Assembly (NCBI RefSeq): GCF_000382045.1
Contig: NZ_KB907451.1
Coordinates: 310,001-374,000 of the forward strand
DNA length: 64,000 nucleotides
Direction: 5' to 3'
From: Variovorax atrisoli 110B
GTDB lineage: Bacteria; Pseudomonadota; Gammaproteobacteria; Burkholderiales; Burkholderiaceae_C
Part shown: positions 8,391 to 17,684 of the stretch, piece by piece
Layout: every line of letters starts with the position of its first letter
Position numbering within the stretch: the stretch's first letter is position 1
Program-made: the position numbers and the translations under genes
Notes under the pieces: generated by a model
What the model saw: the letters and a program-made list of their open reading frames with translations, nothing else
Databases searched by the model: none
Told to the model about the DNA's origin: nothing

Positions 8391-9425
8391 ATGACACTTC
8401 TGACGACCGCATCCGCCGCCTGCCTTCACGCACAGGACGACGCGACGCCGACGCCGGGCCCCAGGAATGCGGGGCGCACCGCCGGCGCGCGCCGTGGCAC
8501 CTTCGACGGGCTCGACCTGAACCTGCTGCGTGTGTTCGCGGCCCTCATGCGGGAGCGCAACGTGACGCGTGCCGGCGCCGCGTTGTGCCTGTCGCAATCA
8601 GCGGTGAGCAATTCGCTGCAGCGCCTGCGCACCGCGTTGGGCGACATGCTCTTCGAGCGCACGGCCTCGGGCATCCGGCCGACAAGCCACGGCCTGGAGC
8701 TGTGGCACCAGTTGCAGCCGCACTATTTGCAGATCGAGAAGGTGCTGACCCCGGAAGCATTCGATCCGCTGACCTACGAGGGCGCATTCACGATCGCAAT
8801 GTCCGACTACACGGCCGAGCGGATCATGCCGAGACTGGGGGCCTACCTGGAGACGCACGCGCCACGCGTGCAGATCAATCTGTTGCCCTACAGCGTCGCC
8901 AACATGTTCCCCATGTTCGAGCGAGAGGGCATCGACCTGGCCATCGGCGCCAACCGGGACGATGCGCAGCACGCCCGCGGTCTGCGAGCCAGCACGTTGT
9001 GGCCCGTTCATTCCCGCTGCCTGATGCGCCGCGACCATCCGCTTGCGCAAGGCGAGTTGACGATGGAGCGCTTCCTGTCGGCGCGCCACCTCGACGTGTG
9101 CCTGCCGGGCATGACGATGCCGCTCTACGACAACCTGCTGGCAGCCCATGGCATCCGCCGCAACCTGATCCTCACGCTGAACCACTACACCCAGACGCTG
9201 GCGGTGCTGGCCGCGACAGACTACATCGCGGTGCTCCCGGTTTCGCTGCTCGACCTGAGCGCCTACGCCGACCGGCTCTGCCAGCGCGATCCGCCCATCG
9301 CGATGCCCGAACGGCCGCTGGGACTGATCTGGCACCAGCGGCACGACAGCAGCTCGCCCCAGGTCTGGCTGAGACAAGTCATGGTCGACTTGTTCGCTCA
9401 ACCAGAGAGTTGCAGCCACGCATAG
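8391..9425 (+). CDS. LysR-family transcriptional regulator of the divergent importer operon
   Basis: A 344-residue regulator. The HTH is at about residues 40-100 (LDLNLLRVFAALMRERNVTRAGAAL, then SQSAVSNSLQRLR and LFERTASGIRPT). The effector domain begins near residue 125 and has the NodD/LeuO-subgroup look (FTIAMSDYTAERIMPRL). A 35-residue low-complexity N-terminal extension precedes the HTH, so the true start may be somewhat downstream. LysR genes usually control the adjacent divergent operon with a pathway metabolite as coinducer, here the importer/amidohydrolase operon. Confidence 0.9.
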   Translation: MTLLTTASAACLHAQDDATPTPGPRNAGRTAGARRGTFDGLDLNLLRVFAALMRERNVTRAGAALCLSQSAVSNSLQRLRTALGDMLFERTASGIRPTSHGLELWHQLQPHYLQIEKVLTPEAFDPLTYEGAFTIAMSDYTAERIMPRLGAYLETHAPRVQINLLPYSVANMFPMFEREGIDLAIGANRDDAQHARGLRASTLWPVHSRCLMRRDHPLAQGELTMERFLSARHLDVCLPGMTMPLYDNLLAAHGIRRNLILTLNHYTQTLAVLAATDYIAVLPVSLLDLSAYADRLCQRDPPIAMPERPLGLIWHQRHDSSSPQVWLRQVMVDLFAQPESCSHA

Positions 9426-9562
9426 CTGCGAGCGCGCTTTTGGTGAAGATGCAGCATCCGGCTGTCCCAGCTTCGGCAACCTGCCAGTGAAGGTGTTCGG
9501 GACCGACAACACAGACGGCCGGCTGTGTCGGCCGATTTGCCGATTGGAAGCATGCCTCGGCC

Positions 9563-9588
9563 GCAGGGGCTTTTCTGCAGGCCCCTGC
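9563..9588. terminator. Possible bidirectional hairpin between convergent genes
   Basis: GCAGGGGC (9563-9570) and GCCCCTGC (9581-9588) form a perfect 8-bp stem with a 10-base loop, located between the convergent LysR and Bug genes. No strong U-tract follows, so termination strength is uncertain. Nothing else is recognised in 9426-9599. Confidence 0.4.
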
Positions 9589-9599
9589 CGGGCAGGAGT

Positions 9600-10586
9600 T
9601 CAGGACTCCGAAGTGAACCCGATCTGCTTCACCAGCGGCCCCCAGCGCTCGTACTCGGCCTTCTGGTCGGCCGCCATGTCCTGCGCCGTGGTGCCGTTCG
9701 CGACCAGGCCGACCAGGGCCAGCGCGTCGACCACGGCTTTGTCCTTCAGCGCCTGGGTGATGGCGGCGTTGGCGGCAGCGATGGTGGCGGCGGGTGTCCT
9801 GGCCGGCGCGTAGAAGCCGAACCATTCCTCGGAGGTCACGTCGGGGTAGCCCAGCTCAGTGAAGGTCGGCACGTCGGGCAGGAAGGGCGAGCGCTTCTTG
9901 CCGGAGGTGGCCAGCACGCGGATGCGGCCGGCCTTCACGTACTGAAGGTAGTCGCCGCTGGGGTTCATGGCTGCAGCGATCTGGCCGCCCACCAGGTCGG
10001 TGATGCTGGGCACGGTGCCGCGGTAGGGCACGTGCTTGAGGTCGACGCCCGCGCGCATGCCCAGCAGCGCGCCCAGCAGGTGCGGCATGGAGCCGGCGCC
10101 TGGCGAGCCGTAGCTGGCCTTCTCGGGATGGGCCTTGGCCCAGGCCAGGAAGTCCTTGAGGGTCTTCACTTCCGCCGGTACCGAGGGCCCAACGGCCAGG
10201 CCGTGGAACATCACCGCGCCGATGGACACGGCGGTCACGTCCTCGGGCTTGTACGAGAGCTTCGGATAGATGTACGGATACACCGACAGCGCCGACACGG
10301 GCGCCAGCGCCAGCACCGAGCCGTCGGCCGGCGCTGCCTTGAGCGTCTCCAGCGCGATCCGTCCGCCCGCACCGGGCTTGTTCTCCACGTAGCCCGGGTT
10401 CCTGCTGTAGGGCGTGCCGCCGAGTTTCTCGGCGACGCGTCGCGCCACGCTGTCGCCGGCGCTGCCGGCGGGAAAGCCGTAGATGACCTTCACCTGCTCC
10501 AGCGCCTGGGCGAGGGCGGCGAAGGGCGTCAGTGCGCCGGTGGCGGCGGCGCCTGCCATGGCGTTGAGGAAATGGCGTCGTTGCAT
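9600..10586 (-). CDS. Bug-family substrate-binding receptor (tripartite tricarboxylate transporter type)
   Basis: A 328-residue secreted receptor from ATG 10586, with AGGAG 9 bases upstream. The signal peptide begins MQRRHFLNAMAGAA and ends around ALAQA near residue 28. Bug features include VIYGFPAGSAGDSVARRV, ENKPGAGGRIALE and GSMPHLLGALL. It is downstream of an acetoacetyl-CoA synthetase gene on the same strand (about 70 bases), so both may be co-transcribed. No TctAB genes are present nearby. The ligand could be an acetoacetate-like or other small carboxylate, but this is only contextual inference. Confidence 0.88.
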   Translation of the reverse strand: MQRRHFLNAMAGAAATGALTPFAALAQALEQVKVIYGFPAGSAGDSVARRVAEKLGGTPYSRNPGYVENKPGAGGRIALETLKAAPADGSVLALAPVSALSVYPYIYPKLSYKPEDVTAVSIGAVMFHGLAVGPSVPAEVKTLKDFLAWAKAHPEKASYGSPGAGSMPHLLGALLGMRAGVDLKHVPYRGTVPSITDLVGGQIAAAMNPSGDYLQYVKAGRIRVLATSGKKRSPFLPDVPTFTELGYPDVTSEEWFGFYAPARTPAATIAAANAAITQALKDKAVVDALALVGLVANGTTAQDMAADQKAEYERWGPLVKQIGFTSES

Positions 10587-10657
10587 CTTCTGTGTCTCCT
10601 TGGGTGTGTGTATGCGTGGGATGCGGGTGGAAAGCGAAAACGGGAGGCCGCGCGGCA

Positions 10658-12655
10658 TCAGGCCGCCGCGCGCTTGCCTGCGTAGTCGACGAAGAAGGCG
10701 AGGCTGCGCGGGTTCTGCATGCTGTCGGGGCTCGCCACCTTCTCGGCCGGCGTGCCCAGCAGCAGCTTGCGCAGGGGCACTTCCATCTTCTTGCCGCTGA
10801 GCGTGCGCGGAATCTCCTCCACCTGCACGACGTCGTCGGGCACGTGGCGCGCCGACGCCTTGGTGCGGATGGCGGCGCGGATGCGTTCGACGAGGGCCGC
10901 ATCGAGCGCCATGCCCGGCTGCAGCACGACGAACAGGGGCATGAACGAGGGACGGCCCAGGTATTCGAGATCGACCACGAGGCTGTCGCGCACCTCGGGC
11001 AGCTGCTCGACCACGCGGTAGATCTCGGCGGTGCCCATGCGGATGCCGAAGCGATTGATGGTGCTGTCGGAGCGCCCGTAGATCACTGCGCTGCGCCGCG
11101 GCGTGAAGCGGATCCAGTCGCCGTGCCGCCACACATCGGGGAAGGTCTCGAAGTAGCTTTCGCGGTAGCGCCGGTTCCCGGGATCGTTCCAGAAGTACAG
11201 CGGCATCGAGGGCATCGGCTCCGTGATGACCAGCTCGCCCACCTCGTCGACCACCGGCCGGCCGGCATCGTCGAATGCGTAGGCCGCCACGCCGAGTTCG
11301 GGGCACTGGATCTCCCCGGCGTGCACCGGCAGGCTGGGCGCGCAGGCCACGAAGCCCGAGGCGATGTCGGTGCCGCCGCTGATCGAGGCCAGCCAGAGGT
11401 CGGGCTTGACGGCGTCGTAGACCCAGAGATAGGCCTCCACCGGCAGCGGCGAGCCGGTCGCGTTGATGGCGCGCAACCGGTCGAGGTCCGCGATGTCGCG
11501 CGGGCGCAGCCCGTCCTTCATGCAGTTGGCCAGGTAGGCCGCGCCGCAGCCGAACAGCGTGACGCCCTGCTCGCCGATGAAGCGCCACAGCGCGCCGGCG
11601 TCGGGCCAGGCGGGGTTGCCGTCGAACAGCACGATGCTCGCGCCGGTCAGGAGCGCGCCCACCTGCAGGTTCCACACGATCCAGCCGGTGCTGCCGAGGA
11701 ACAGCAGCCGGTCGCCCGCGCGCAGGTCATGCTGCAGCGCCATGGTCTTCAGGTGCGTGACCACGATGCCGCCGTGGCCGTGCACCATCGCCTTGGGCAG
11801 GCCGGTGGTGCCGGACGAATAGACGATCCACAGCGGGTGGTCGAAAGGCAGGCGCTCGTAGCGCGGCGGGGCGTCCTCCCGCAGCGCATCGGCCCAGTCG
11901 ACGCGGTCGCGCCAGTCGGGTGCCGGGGCCTCGTCGCCCGGGCCCGGCACGCGGATCACGCGCTTCACGCTGGGCAGTTCGGCCAGCAGCTCCTTCACCT
12001 GGGCGCTGCGGTCGTGGCGCTTGCCGTTGTAGCGGTAGCCGTCGGTCGCCAGCAGCAGGCAGGGCTCGATCTGGCGCAGCCGGTCGAGGACCACGCCCGG
12101 GCCCATGTCCGGCGCGCAGCTCGACCAGATGGCGCCGATGCTGGCGCAGGCCAGGAAGGCGACGACGGTCTCCGGCCAGTTGGGCAGGTAGCCGGCCACC
12201 CGGTCGCCGGGGCCGATGCCCCATGCGCGCAGCCGGCCGGCCAGCGCGGCGGTGTCGCGCTCGAGCTCGGCCCACGACATGGTGCGCAGCGGCGCGTCTT
12301 CCCTGCGCGCGACGATCGCGGGGCTCGCCGGGTCGTTGCCCACCCTGCGGAACACGTTCTCGGCGTAGTTCAGCCGCGTGCCGGGAAACCACTGCGCCCC
12401 GGGCATCTCGCGCTGCGCGAGCACCGGATGCGTGTCGCCCTCGCCCACGACGCCGAAGTACTCCCAGATCGACTGCCAGAAGGGCTCCAGCGAATCCACG
12501 GACCACTGCCAGAGCTGCTCGTAGCCGCCCGCCGGCACGCCGTGGCGTTCGGCCAGCCACTGCTGGTAGGCATGGAGCCCGCTGGCGCGGACCTGTTCGG
12601 CCGAGGGTGTCCACAGCAGCTGGCCGTGGGCGTCGGAAGGGGGCGAATCGTGCAT
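10658..12655 (-). CDS. Acetoacetyl-CoA synthetase (AMP-forming acyl-CoA ligase)
   Basis: From ATG 12655 the product has 665 residues, matching the 650-670 of acetoacetyl-CoA synthetases; an in-frame ATG at 12745 would add 30 residues but no ribosome site is seen there. The N-terminal domain is typical (WSVDSLEPFWQSIWEYF, MPGAQWFPGTRLNYAENVF). The adenylation motif YSSGTTGLPKAMVHG, the STGWIVWN segment, and the GRSDSTINRFGIRMG and LSGKKMEVPLRKLL motifs with the catalytic C-terminal lysine are all visible. The enzyme activates acetoacetate to acetoacetyl-CoA with ATP in the cytosol, for ketone-body or polyhydroxyalkanoate metabolism. It is divergent from a Crp/Fnr-family gene. Confidence 0.92.
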   Translation of the reverse strand: MHDSPPSDAHGQLLWTPSAEQVRASGLHAYQQWLAERHGVPAGGYEQLWQWSVDSLEPFWQSIWEYFGVVGEGDTHPVLAQREMPGAQWFPGTRLNYAENVFRRVGNDPASPAIVARREDAPLRTMSWAELERDTAALAGRLRAWGIGPGDRVAGYLPNWPETVVAFLACASIGAIWSSCAPDMGPGVVLDRLRQIEPCLLLATDGYRYNGKRHDRSAQVKELLAELPSVKRVIRVPGPGDEAPAPDWRDRVDWADALREDAPPRYERLPFDHPLWIVYSSGTTGLPKAMVHGHGGIVVTHLKTMALQHDLRAGDRLLFLGSTGWIVWNLQVGALLTGASIVLFDGNPAWPDAGALWRFIGEQGVTLFGCGAAYLANCMKDGLRPRDIADLDRLRAINATGSPLPVEAYLWVYDAVKPDLWLASISGGTDIASGFVACAPSLPVHAGEIQCPELGVAAYAFDDAGRPVVDEVGELVITEPMPSMPLYFWNDPGNRRYRESYFETFPDVWRHGDWIRFTPRRSAVIYGRSDSTINRFGIRMGTAEIYRVVEQLPEVRDSLVVDLEYLGRPSFMPLFVVLQPGMALDAALVERIRAAIRTKASARHVPDDVVQVEEIPRTLSGKKMEVPLRKLLLGTPAEKVASPDSMQNPRSLAFFVDYAGKRAAA

Positions 12656-12765
12656 CGTGTAGCGGGCATCCAGAAGCCGCCCGGCGGGCGGTTCGGGCCG
12701 GATTGTTCGGGCGATGCGGCGGCGATACTGTTGGAAATGAGACATTTGAATTAAGGGTTTGCCCG

Positions 12766-13563
12766 TTGGAAAAGAAGCCACACGAGCCGTCGCAGGGGCC
12801 GTCGCGCGAGCCGCCGGCCGTGCCTCATCGGCGGGCAGCGGAGCCCCTTCCTTCGCGGCGTGCGAAGGCCGACGAACCCGCGGGCCTGGGCATCGACGAG
12901 CTGCTGCGCCTGTCGCCGTGGAGCGCGGCCCTGCCCGCGCCGCTGCGCAAGCGGGTGATGGAGCGCATGCGCGAGCACCGGGTGTCGAAGGGCCAGCTGC
13001 TGGCGCGGCGCGGCGAGATTCCGTCGACCTGGTTCGGGCTGATGGAGGGGCTGCTCAAGACCTCGGTGCTCGCCGCCGACGGCCGCAGCTCCACGCTCGG
13101 CGGCATCCTGCCGGGCTGCTGGTTCGGCGAGGGCGCACTGCTGCGCGGCAAGCCCCGGCATGCCGACTACGTGGCGCTGCGCGACAGCCGCGTGGCGCTG
13201 CTGCCGCTGGACGATTTCGCCCGCCTGCTGCAGGAGCACCCGGCTTTCAAGGACTTCATCTACGCGCAGATCAACGAACGCCTGCATTACTTCATGGACC
13301 ACGTGGGCGACGTGCGGCTGATGCGCGGCCCCGCGCGCGTGGCGAACGCGCTGTGCGGGCTGGCCCATCCGCTGAACAACCCGCTCGGGCTGATCCACCT
13401 GCCCATCGCGCAGGACGAGCTGGCCGCCATCGCCGGCGTCTCGCGCCAGCGCTGCAACCTCGCGCTGCAGCACATGCAGGCCGAAGGCTGGCTGCACGTC
13501 GGCTACGGGCAGCTGACCCTGCTCGCGCTGGAGCCGATCGCGGACATGGCCCGGGCGGGCTGA
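12766..13563 (+). CDS. Crp/Fnr-family transcriptional regulator
   Basis: The start is uncertain: TTG 12766 has AAGGG 8 bases upstream and gives 265 residues; GTG 12820 is the alternative. A cyclic-nucleotide-binding-like beta-barrel spans the middle (GLLKTSVLAADGRSS, GCWFGEGALLRGKPR), followed by a dimerisation helix and a C-terminal winged HTH (DELAAIAGVSRQRCNLALQHM). The Cys cluster of oxygen-sensing Fnr is absent. The first ~40 residues are Pro/Arg-rich and poorly conserved in character. It is divergent from acetoacetyl-CoA synthetase with about 110 bases between them, so it may regulate that gene; its ligand is unknown. Confidence 0.85.
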   Translation: MEKKPHEPSQGPSREPPAVPHRRAAEPLPSRRAKADEPAGLGIDELLRLSPWSAALPAPLRKRVMERMREHRVSKGQLLARRGEIPSTWFGLMEGLLKTSVLAADGRSSTLGGILPGCWFGEGALLRGKPRHADYVALRDSRVALLPLDDFARLLQEHPAFKDFIYAQINERLHYFMDHVGDVRLMRGPARVANALCGLAHPLNNPLGLIHLPIAQDELAAIAGVSRQRCNLALQHMQAEGWLHVGYGQLTLLALEPIADMARAG

Positions 13564-13691
13564 TCCCCTGCGGCGGCGCCTCCGGCGCGAAAATCGCCTT
13601 GTAGGACGCCGGCGGATTGAACTTCCCGCCCCTCGAAGCCATGCTTCGGCGGTGCCCCTCGCGCCGTGCGCCGGGGCGGAAAGGAAATCTC

Positions 13692-14402
13692 ATGAACTCG
13701 ACATCGCACCTCGAACAGCCTGCCACCGTGCACGCAGGCAGATCGCCCAAGGTGCTCTGGGCCGTGATCGGCGTGCTGGCCATCGCGGTCGCGGCGCTGG
13801 GCGGGGTGCTGCTGCACAGGCAGGGGCAGGAAACCGCGGCGCCCGCCTCCGTGCCCCTGGCCGCCGCTTCGAACGCCCCGGCGCCCGACGACTTCAAGCC
13901 CGAGGCCATGCCGCCCGCGCCCGCCATGCCGCCGCCTGCGGTCGCTCCAGTCTCCCCCGCCCCTCAGGCAATGGCTGCCGCACCGCAGTCGGCGCCCGCT
14001 CCTGCAAATTCGACGGCCGTTGCTGCAGCCGAACCTGCGCCTGCCACGCGTGCCGCGCCGCCGTGCGCGGTCTGCGGCCGCGTCGAATCGGTCCGGCCGG
14101 TGCAGCGCCAGCAGAAGACCACCGGCGTGGGCGCCGTAGCGGGCGGCGTGGTCGGCGGCCTCGTCGGCAACCAGTTCGGCCACGGCAACGGTCGCGTCGC
14201 CACCACGGTGCTGGGCGCGGTCGGCGGCGGCTTCGCGGGCAATGCCATCGAGAAGCACGTTCGCACCGTCACCGTCTACGAGGTGGGCGTGCGCATGGAC
14301 GACGGCAGGCTGCGCACCGTCGAGACGAAGACCGCGCCGCCGATCGGCAAGCAGGTCACGCTCCAGCGCGGCGTGCTGCGACCGGCCGACGGCCACAAGT
14401 AG
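13692..14402 (+). CDS. Glycine-zipper 2TM-domain envelope protein
   Basis: A 236-residue protein from ATG 13692 (AAGGAAA upstream). It has one N-terminal transmembrane helix (VLWAVIGVLAIAVAALGGVLL, residues ~18-38), then a long Ala/Pro-rich linker and a CAVCGRVESVRPVQ segment. A Gly-zipper follows (GAVAGGVVGGLVGNQFGHG and VLGAVGGGFAGNAIEKH). This belongs to the 17-kDa antigen/SlyB-like group, found in Gram-negative envelopes and often linked to cell-wall or membrane integrity. The Ala/Pro linker probably spans periplasm. It stands alone between the Crp/Fnr gene and the hydroxyproline cluster. Confidence 0.8.
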   Translation: MNSTSHLEQPATVHAGRSPKVLWAVIGVLAIAVAALGGVLLHRQGQETAAPASVPLAAASNAPAPDDFKPEAMPPAPAMPPPAVAPVSPAPQAMAAAPQSAPAPANSTAVAAAEPAPATRAAPPCAVCGRVESVRPVQRQQKTTGVGAVAGGVVGGLVGNQFGHGNGRVATTVLGAVGGGFAGNAIEKHVRTVTVYEVGVRMDDGRLRTVETKTAPPIGKQVTLQRGVLRPADGHK

Positions 14403-14501
14403 GCGGGCGAGCCACCTGCACGGCAGGGCCGCTCGCCCTGCGCCGCCGCTTCCGTATCACAGAAGAACACGCTGCAAAAGAGCGCTTGCCCCAAAAGTAT
14501 C

Positions 14502-14531
14502 TTGACCGTATATCCTTAATATATTTAGAGT
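14502..14531 (+). promoter_or_regulatory. Predicted promoter with overlapping AT-rich operator for the hydroxyproline cluster
   Basis: TTGACC (14502-14507) and TAGAGT (14526-14531) with an 18-base spacer form a sigma70-like promoter. Within the spacer lies the inverted repeat TATAT-CCTTA-ATATA (14509-14523), which would be covered by polymerase. The patch is strikingly AT-rich in GC-rich DNA. The GntR/FCD regulator at the end of the cluster is the obvious candidate to bind it. Position relative to the GTG at 14569 fits a ~30-base leader with AAGGAG. Confidence 0.5.
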
Positions 14532-14568
14532 CCGGTGTCTTCCACCGCACATCCGAAGGAGCGATCAA

Positions 14569-15486
14569 GTGAGCAATCCCCGCTGGCAAGGCGTCTTTCC
14601 CGCCGTCACCACCAAGTTCCACGCCGACGAGAGCATCGACGCCGAGGGCACCGCCCGGCACATCGACTTCCAGATCCGCAACGGCATCCACGGCCTCGTC
14701 ACCTGCGGCTCGCTCGGCGAGGCCAGCACGCTGACGCTGGAGGAGAAGCTGCAGGTCGCCAAGATCGCGCTCGAAGCCGCCGACGGCCGCATCCCGGTGC
14801 TGGCCAACGTGTCGGAGACCAGCACCCGCGAGGCGCTGCGCTACGTCGATGGCGCCAACAGGCTCGGCGTGGCCGGCTTCATGGTGATGCCCTCGGTGAT
14901 CTACGTGGCCGACGCGCGCGAGGCCATGCTCAACGTGCGCACCATCGCCAATGCGGCGCAGAAGCCCATCATGGTCTACAACAACCCGGTGGCCTACCGC
15001 GTCGACCTGAAGCCCGCGCACATGGTCGAGCTGGCCGACTGCGAATGGATCGCCGCCATCAAGGAAAGCACCGACGACATCCGCCGCATCACCGACCTGC
15101 GCAATACCGTGGGCGACCGCTACCAGCTGTTCCTCGGCGTCGACGACCTCGCCTACGAAGGCCTGGCGCTGGGCTGCGACGGCCTGCTCGCCGGCGTGGG
15201 CTGTGCCTTCCCGCGCGAGACGGTGGCGCTCTACGACCTGATGAAGGCCGGCAAGTTCGCCGAGGCGCTCAAGCTCTACCAGTGGATGACGCCGATGCTG
15301 CACCTCGACGTGTCGACCAAGCTCGTGCAGAACCTCAAGCTCATCGACGCGATCGTGGGCGTGGGCACCGAGCACATGCGCCGCCCGCGCCTGCCGCTGG
15401 TCGGCGCCGAGCGCGAGTTCGTCGAAGGCATCGTGAAGAAGGCGCTCGCGACGAGGCCTGTTCAATACCAGTCGGTCATGCAATAA
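14569..15486 (+). CDS. lhpC: DHDPS/NAL-fold lyase, probable 1-pyrroline-4-hydroxy-2-carboxylate deaminase
   Basis: A 305-residue (beta/alpha)8 protein of the dihydrodipicolinate synthase family, starting at GTG 14569 after AAGGAG. K165 in WIAAIKEST is the Schiff-base lysine and Y137 in MVYNNP the conserved tyrosine; GSLGEAS (47-53) replaces the GTTGE loop. Family members include DapA, but neighbouring 4-hydroxyproline epimerase and D-hydroxyproline dehydrogenase genes indicate the deaminase that turns 1-pyrroline-4-hydroxy-2-carboxylate into 2-oxoglutarate semialdehyde. It is the first gene of the cluster. Assignment by fold is strong and by substrate is contextual. Confidence 0.82.
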   Translation: MSNPRWQGVFPAVTTKFHADESIDAEGTARHIDFQIRNGIHGLVTCGSLGEASTLTLEEKLQVAKIALEAADGRIPVLANVSETSTREALRYVDGANRLGVAGFMVMPSVIYVADAREAMLNVRTIANAAQKPIMVYNNPVAYRVDLKPAHMVELADCEWIAAIKESTDDIRRITDLRNTVGDRYQLFLGVDDLAYEGLALGCDGLLAGVGCAFPRETVALYDLMKAGKFAEALKLYQWMTPMLHLDVSTKLVQNLKLIDAIVGVGTEHMRRPRLPLVGAEREFVEGIVKKALATRPVQYQSVMQ

Positions 15487-15567
15487 ACCGACGGCGCGCC
15501 GGCACCGGCTTACCGGTCGGCTGCCGGCCGCGTGTTTTTCATCGTCCCCAACCCAGCAGGAAGAAGC

Positions 15568-16701
15568 ATGAAGACAAAAGCAAGCATGGTTTCGTTTCTC
15601 GGTCTCGCGGCCCTGGCCCTCGCCGGCCAGGCGCACGCGCAGGAGCAGGTGGTCAAGATCGGCCACAGCGGTCCTCTCTCGGGCCCCAATGCCTTCGCGG
15701 GCAAGGACAATGAAAACGGCGTGCGCCTCGCCATCGAGGAGCTCAACGCGAAGAAGCTCGTCGTCGGCGGCAAGACGCTGAAGTTCGAGCTGGTCTCCGA
15801 AGACGACCAGTGCGACGCCAAGACCGGTGTGAGCGTGGCGCAGAAATTCGTGGACGACGGCGTCAAGTACGTCATGGGCCCTTACTGCTCGGGCGTGGCC
15901 ATCCCGGCCTCGCGCATCTACGCCGACGGCGGCACCATGGTCTCCACCGTGGGCACCAACCCGAAGGTCACGCAGGGCGGCTACAAGAACCTCTACCGCA
16001 TCATCGCGAGCGACAACCAGATCGGCGGCGCCATGGCCGTGTACGCGGCCAAGGAGATGAAGGTCAAGAAGGTCGGCGTGATCGACGACCGCACCGCCTT
16101 CGGCCAGGGCCTCGCCGAGGAATTCACCAAGGAGGCGAAGAAGCAGGGCCTCACCGTGGTCGGCCAGGAATTCACCACCGACAAGGCCGTGGACTTCACC
16201 GCCATCCTCACCAACATGAAGGCCAAGGCGCCCGAGGCCATCTTCTTCGGCGGCTACGCGCCTCAGGCCGCGCCCATGGCGCGCCAGATGAAGCAGCTCG
16301 CGGTGCCCGGCAAGCTGCTGGGCGGCGACACCGTCTGCAGCCCCGCCACCGGCAAGCTCGGCGGCGACGCGGTCAACGACCTGGTGTTCTGCGCGCAGGG
16401 CGGCTCCATCCTCGAGAAGGCGCAGAGCGGCCCGGCCTTCAAGGAGAAGTTCAAGAAGCGCTTCAACATCGATCCCGATGCGTACGCCGCCTCGTACTAC
16501 GACCAGGTGCTCTTCATCGGCGAGTCGATGAAGAAGGCCAACTCCATCGATCCCGACAAGGTCGGCGCCGAGCTCTACAAGGCCACCTACAAGGGCGTGG
16601 CCGCCACCTACGCCTACGACGACAAGGGCAACATGAAGCAGGCGCCGATCACGGTGTTCACCTTCAAGAACGCGGCCCCGGTGCCCATCGCGAGCTACTG
16701 A
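15568..16701 (+). CDS. Liv-type periplasmic amino acid-binding protein in the hydroxyproline cluster
   Basis: A 377-residue type-1 periplasmic-binding protein from ATG 15568, with AGGAAG upstream. A signal peptide of about 23 residues ends AHAQ. The mature start VVKIGHSGPLSGPNAFAGKD and EDDQCDAKTGVSVAQKFVDDGV are typical of Leu/Ile/Val-binding proteins, and C-x-x-C-like cysteines (e.g. DDQC, GPYC) resemble the LivK disulfide. It lies between the deaminase and epimerase genes, so it is expected to bind hydroxyproline or a related amino acid. No permease or ATPase gene is next to it, so it must use transporter parts encoded elsewhere. Confidence 0.88.
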   Translation: MKTKASMVSFLGLAALALAGQAHAQEQVVKIGHSGPLSGPNAFAGKDNENGVRLAIEELNAKKLVVGGKTLKFELVSEDDQCDAKTGVSVAQKFVDDGVKYVMGPYCSGVAIPASRIYADGGTMVSTVGTNPKVTQGGYKNLYRIIASDNQIGGAMAVYAAKEMKVKKVGVIDDRTAFGQGLAEEFTKEAKKQGLTVVGQEFTTDKAVDFTAILTNMKAKAPEAIFFGGYAPQAAPMARQMKQLAVPGKLLGGDTVCSPATGKLGGDAVNDLVFCAQGGSILEKAQSGPAFKEKFKKRFNIDPDAYAASYYDQVLFIGESMKKANSIDPDKVGAELYKATYKGVAATYAYDDKGNMKQAPITVFTFKNAAPVPIASY

Positions 16702-16716
16702 GACGAAGCGAAGAAC

Positions 16717-17655
16717 ATGCATCGCATCCAGGTCATCGACTCACACACGGGCGGCGAGCCCACGCGCCTGGTGATCGGGGGCTTCCCCGATCCGGGCAAG
16801 GGCAGCATGGCCGAGCGCCGCGCGCTGCTGGCCGAGCGGCACGACAAGTGGCGCGCCGCCGCCGTGCTGGAGCCGCGCGGCAGCGACGTGGTGGTGGGGG
16901 CGCTGCTGTGCGAGCCGGTCTCGGCCGATGCGGCCGCGGGCGTCGTCTTCTTCAACAACGCCGGCTATCTCGGCATGTGCGGCCACGGCACCATCGGGCT
17001 GGTCGCTAGCCTCGCGCACATGGGGCGCATCGGCGTGGGCGAGCACCGCATCGAGACGCCCGTGGGCACCGTGACCACCACGCTGCACGAAGACGGCTCG
17101 GTGAGCGTGCGCAACGTGCCCGCCTACCGGCACCTGCGGCAGGCGGCGGTCGAGCTGCCCGGCCACGGCATCGTGCGCGGCGACGTGGCCTGGGGCGGCA
17201 ACTGGTTCTTCCTCGTGAGCGAGCACGGCCAGCGCGTGGCGAGCGACAACCTCGCCGCGCTCACCGACTACACCGCCGCATTGCGCAAGGCCCTTACGGC
17301 GCAGGGCATCACCGGTGCCGACGGCGCGGAGATCGACCACATCGAGCTCTTCGCCGACGACAGCGAAGGCGCCGACAGCCGCAACTTCGTGCTGTGCCCG
17401 GGCAACGCCTACGACCGCTCGCCCTGCGGCACCGGCACCAGCGCCAAGATCGCCTGCCTCGCGGCCGACGGCAAGCTCGCGCCGGGCGAGGTGTGGAAGC
17501 AGGCCAGCGTGATCGGCAGCGTCTTCGAGGCCAGCTACGCGCTCGACGGCGAAGGCCGCGTCATTCCCACGCTGCGCGGCCGTGCGCACATCAGCGCAGA
17601 GGCCACGCTGCTGATCGACGACGCCGATACCTTCGGCTGGGGCATCCGGCTCTGA
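16717..17655 (+). CDS. lhpA: 4-hydroxyproline 2-epimerase
   Basis: A 312-residue proline racemase-fold enzyme. Both catalytic cysteines are present: C88 in MCGHGTIG and C237 in [10 protein letters not shown], with the [12 protein letters not shown]-terminus seen in hydroxyproline epimerases. It interconverts trans-4-hydroxy-L-proline and cis-4-hydroxy-D-proline in the cytosol. The pair of Cys residues excludes the Thr/Cys dehydratase subgroup. It begins 15 bases after the binding-protein gene and precedes the dehydrogenase subunit genes. Confidence 0.92.
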   Translation: MHRIQVIDSHTGGEPTRLVIGGFPDPGKGSMAERRALLAERHDKWRAAAVLEPRGSDVVVGALLCEPVSADAAAGVVFFNNAGYLGMCGHGTIGLVASLAHMGRIGVGEHRIETPVGTVTTTLHEDGSVSVRNVPAYRHLRQAAVELPGHGIVRGDVAWGGNWFFLVSEHGQRVASDNLAALTDYTAALRKALTAQGITGADGAEIDHIELFADDSEGADSRNFVLCPGNAYDRSPCGTGTSAKIACLAADGKLAPGEVWKQASVIGSVFEASYALDGEGRVIPTLRGRAHISAEATLLIDDADTFGWGIRL

Positions 17656-17684
17656 CCACGGGCACGACGGGCACGACGGGCGCA

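Noticed and set aside
12655..12745. Longer start (ATG 12745) for acetoacetyl-CoA synthetase
   Set aside because: No ribosome site, non-conserved Arg-rich extension, and it would leave almost no spacer for the divergent Crp/Fnr promoter.
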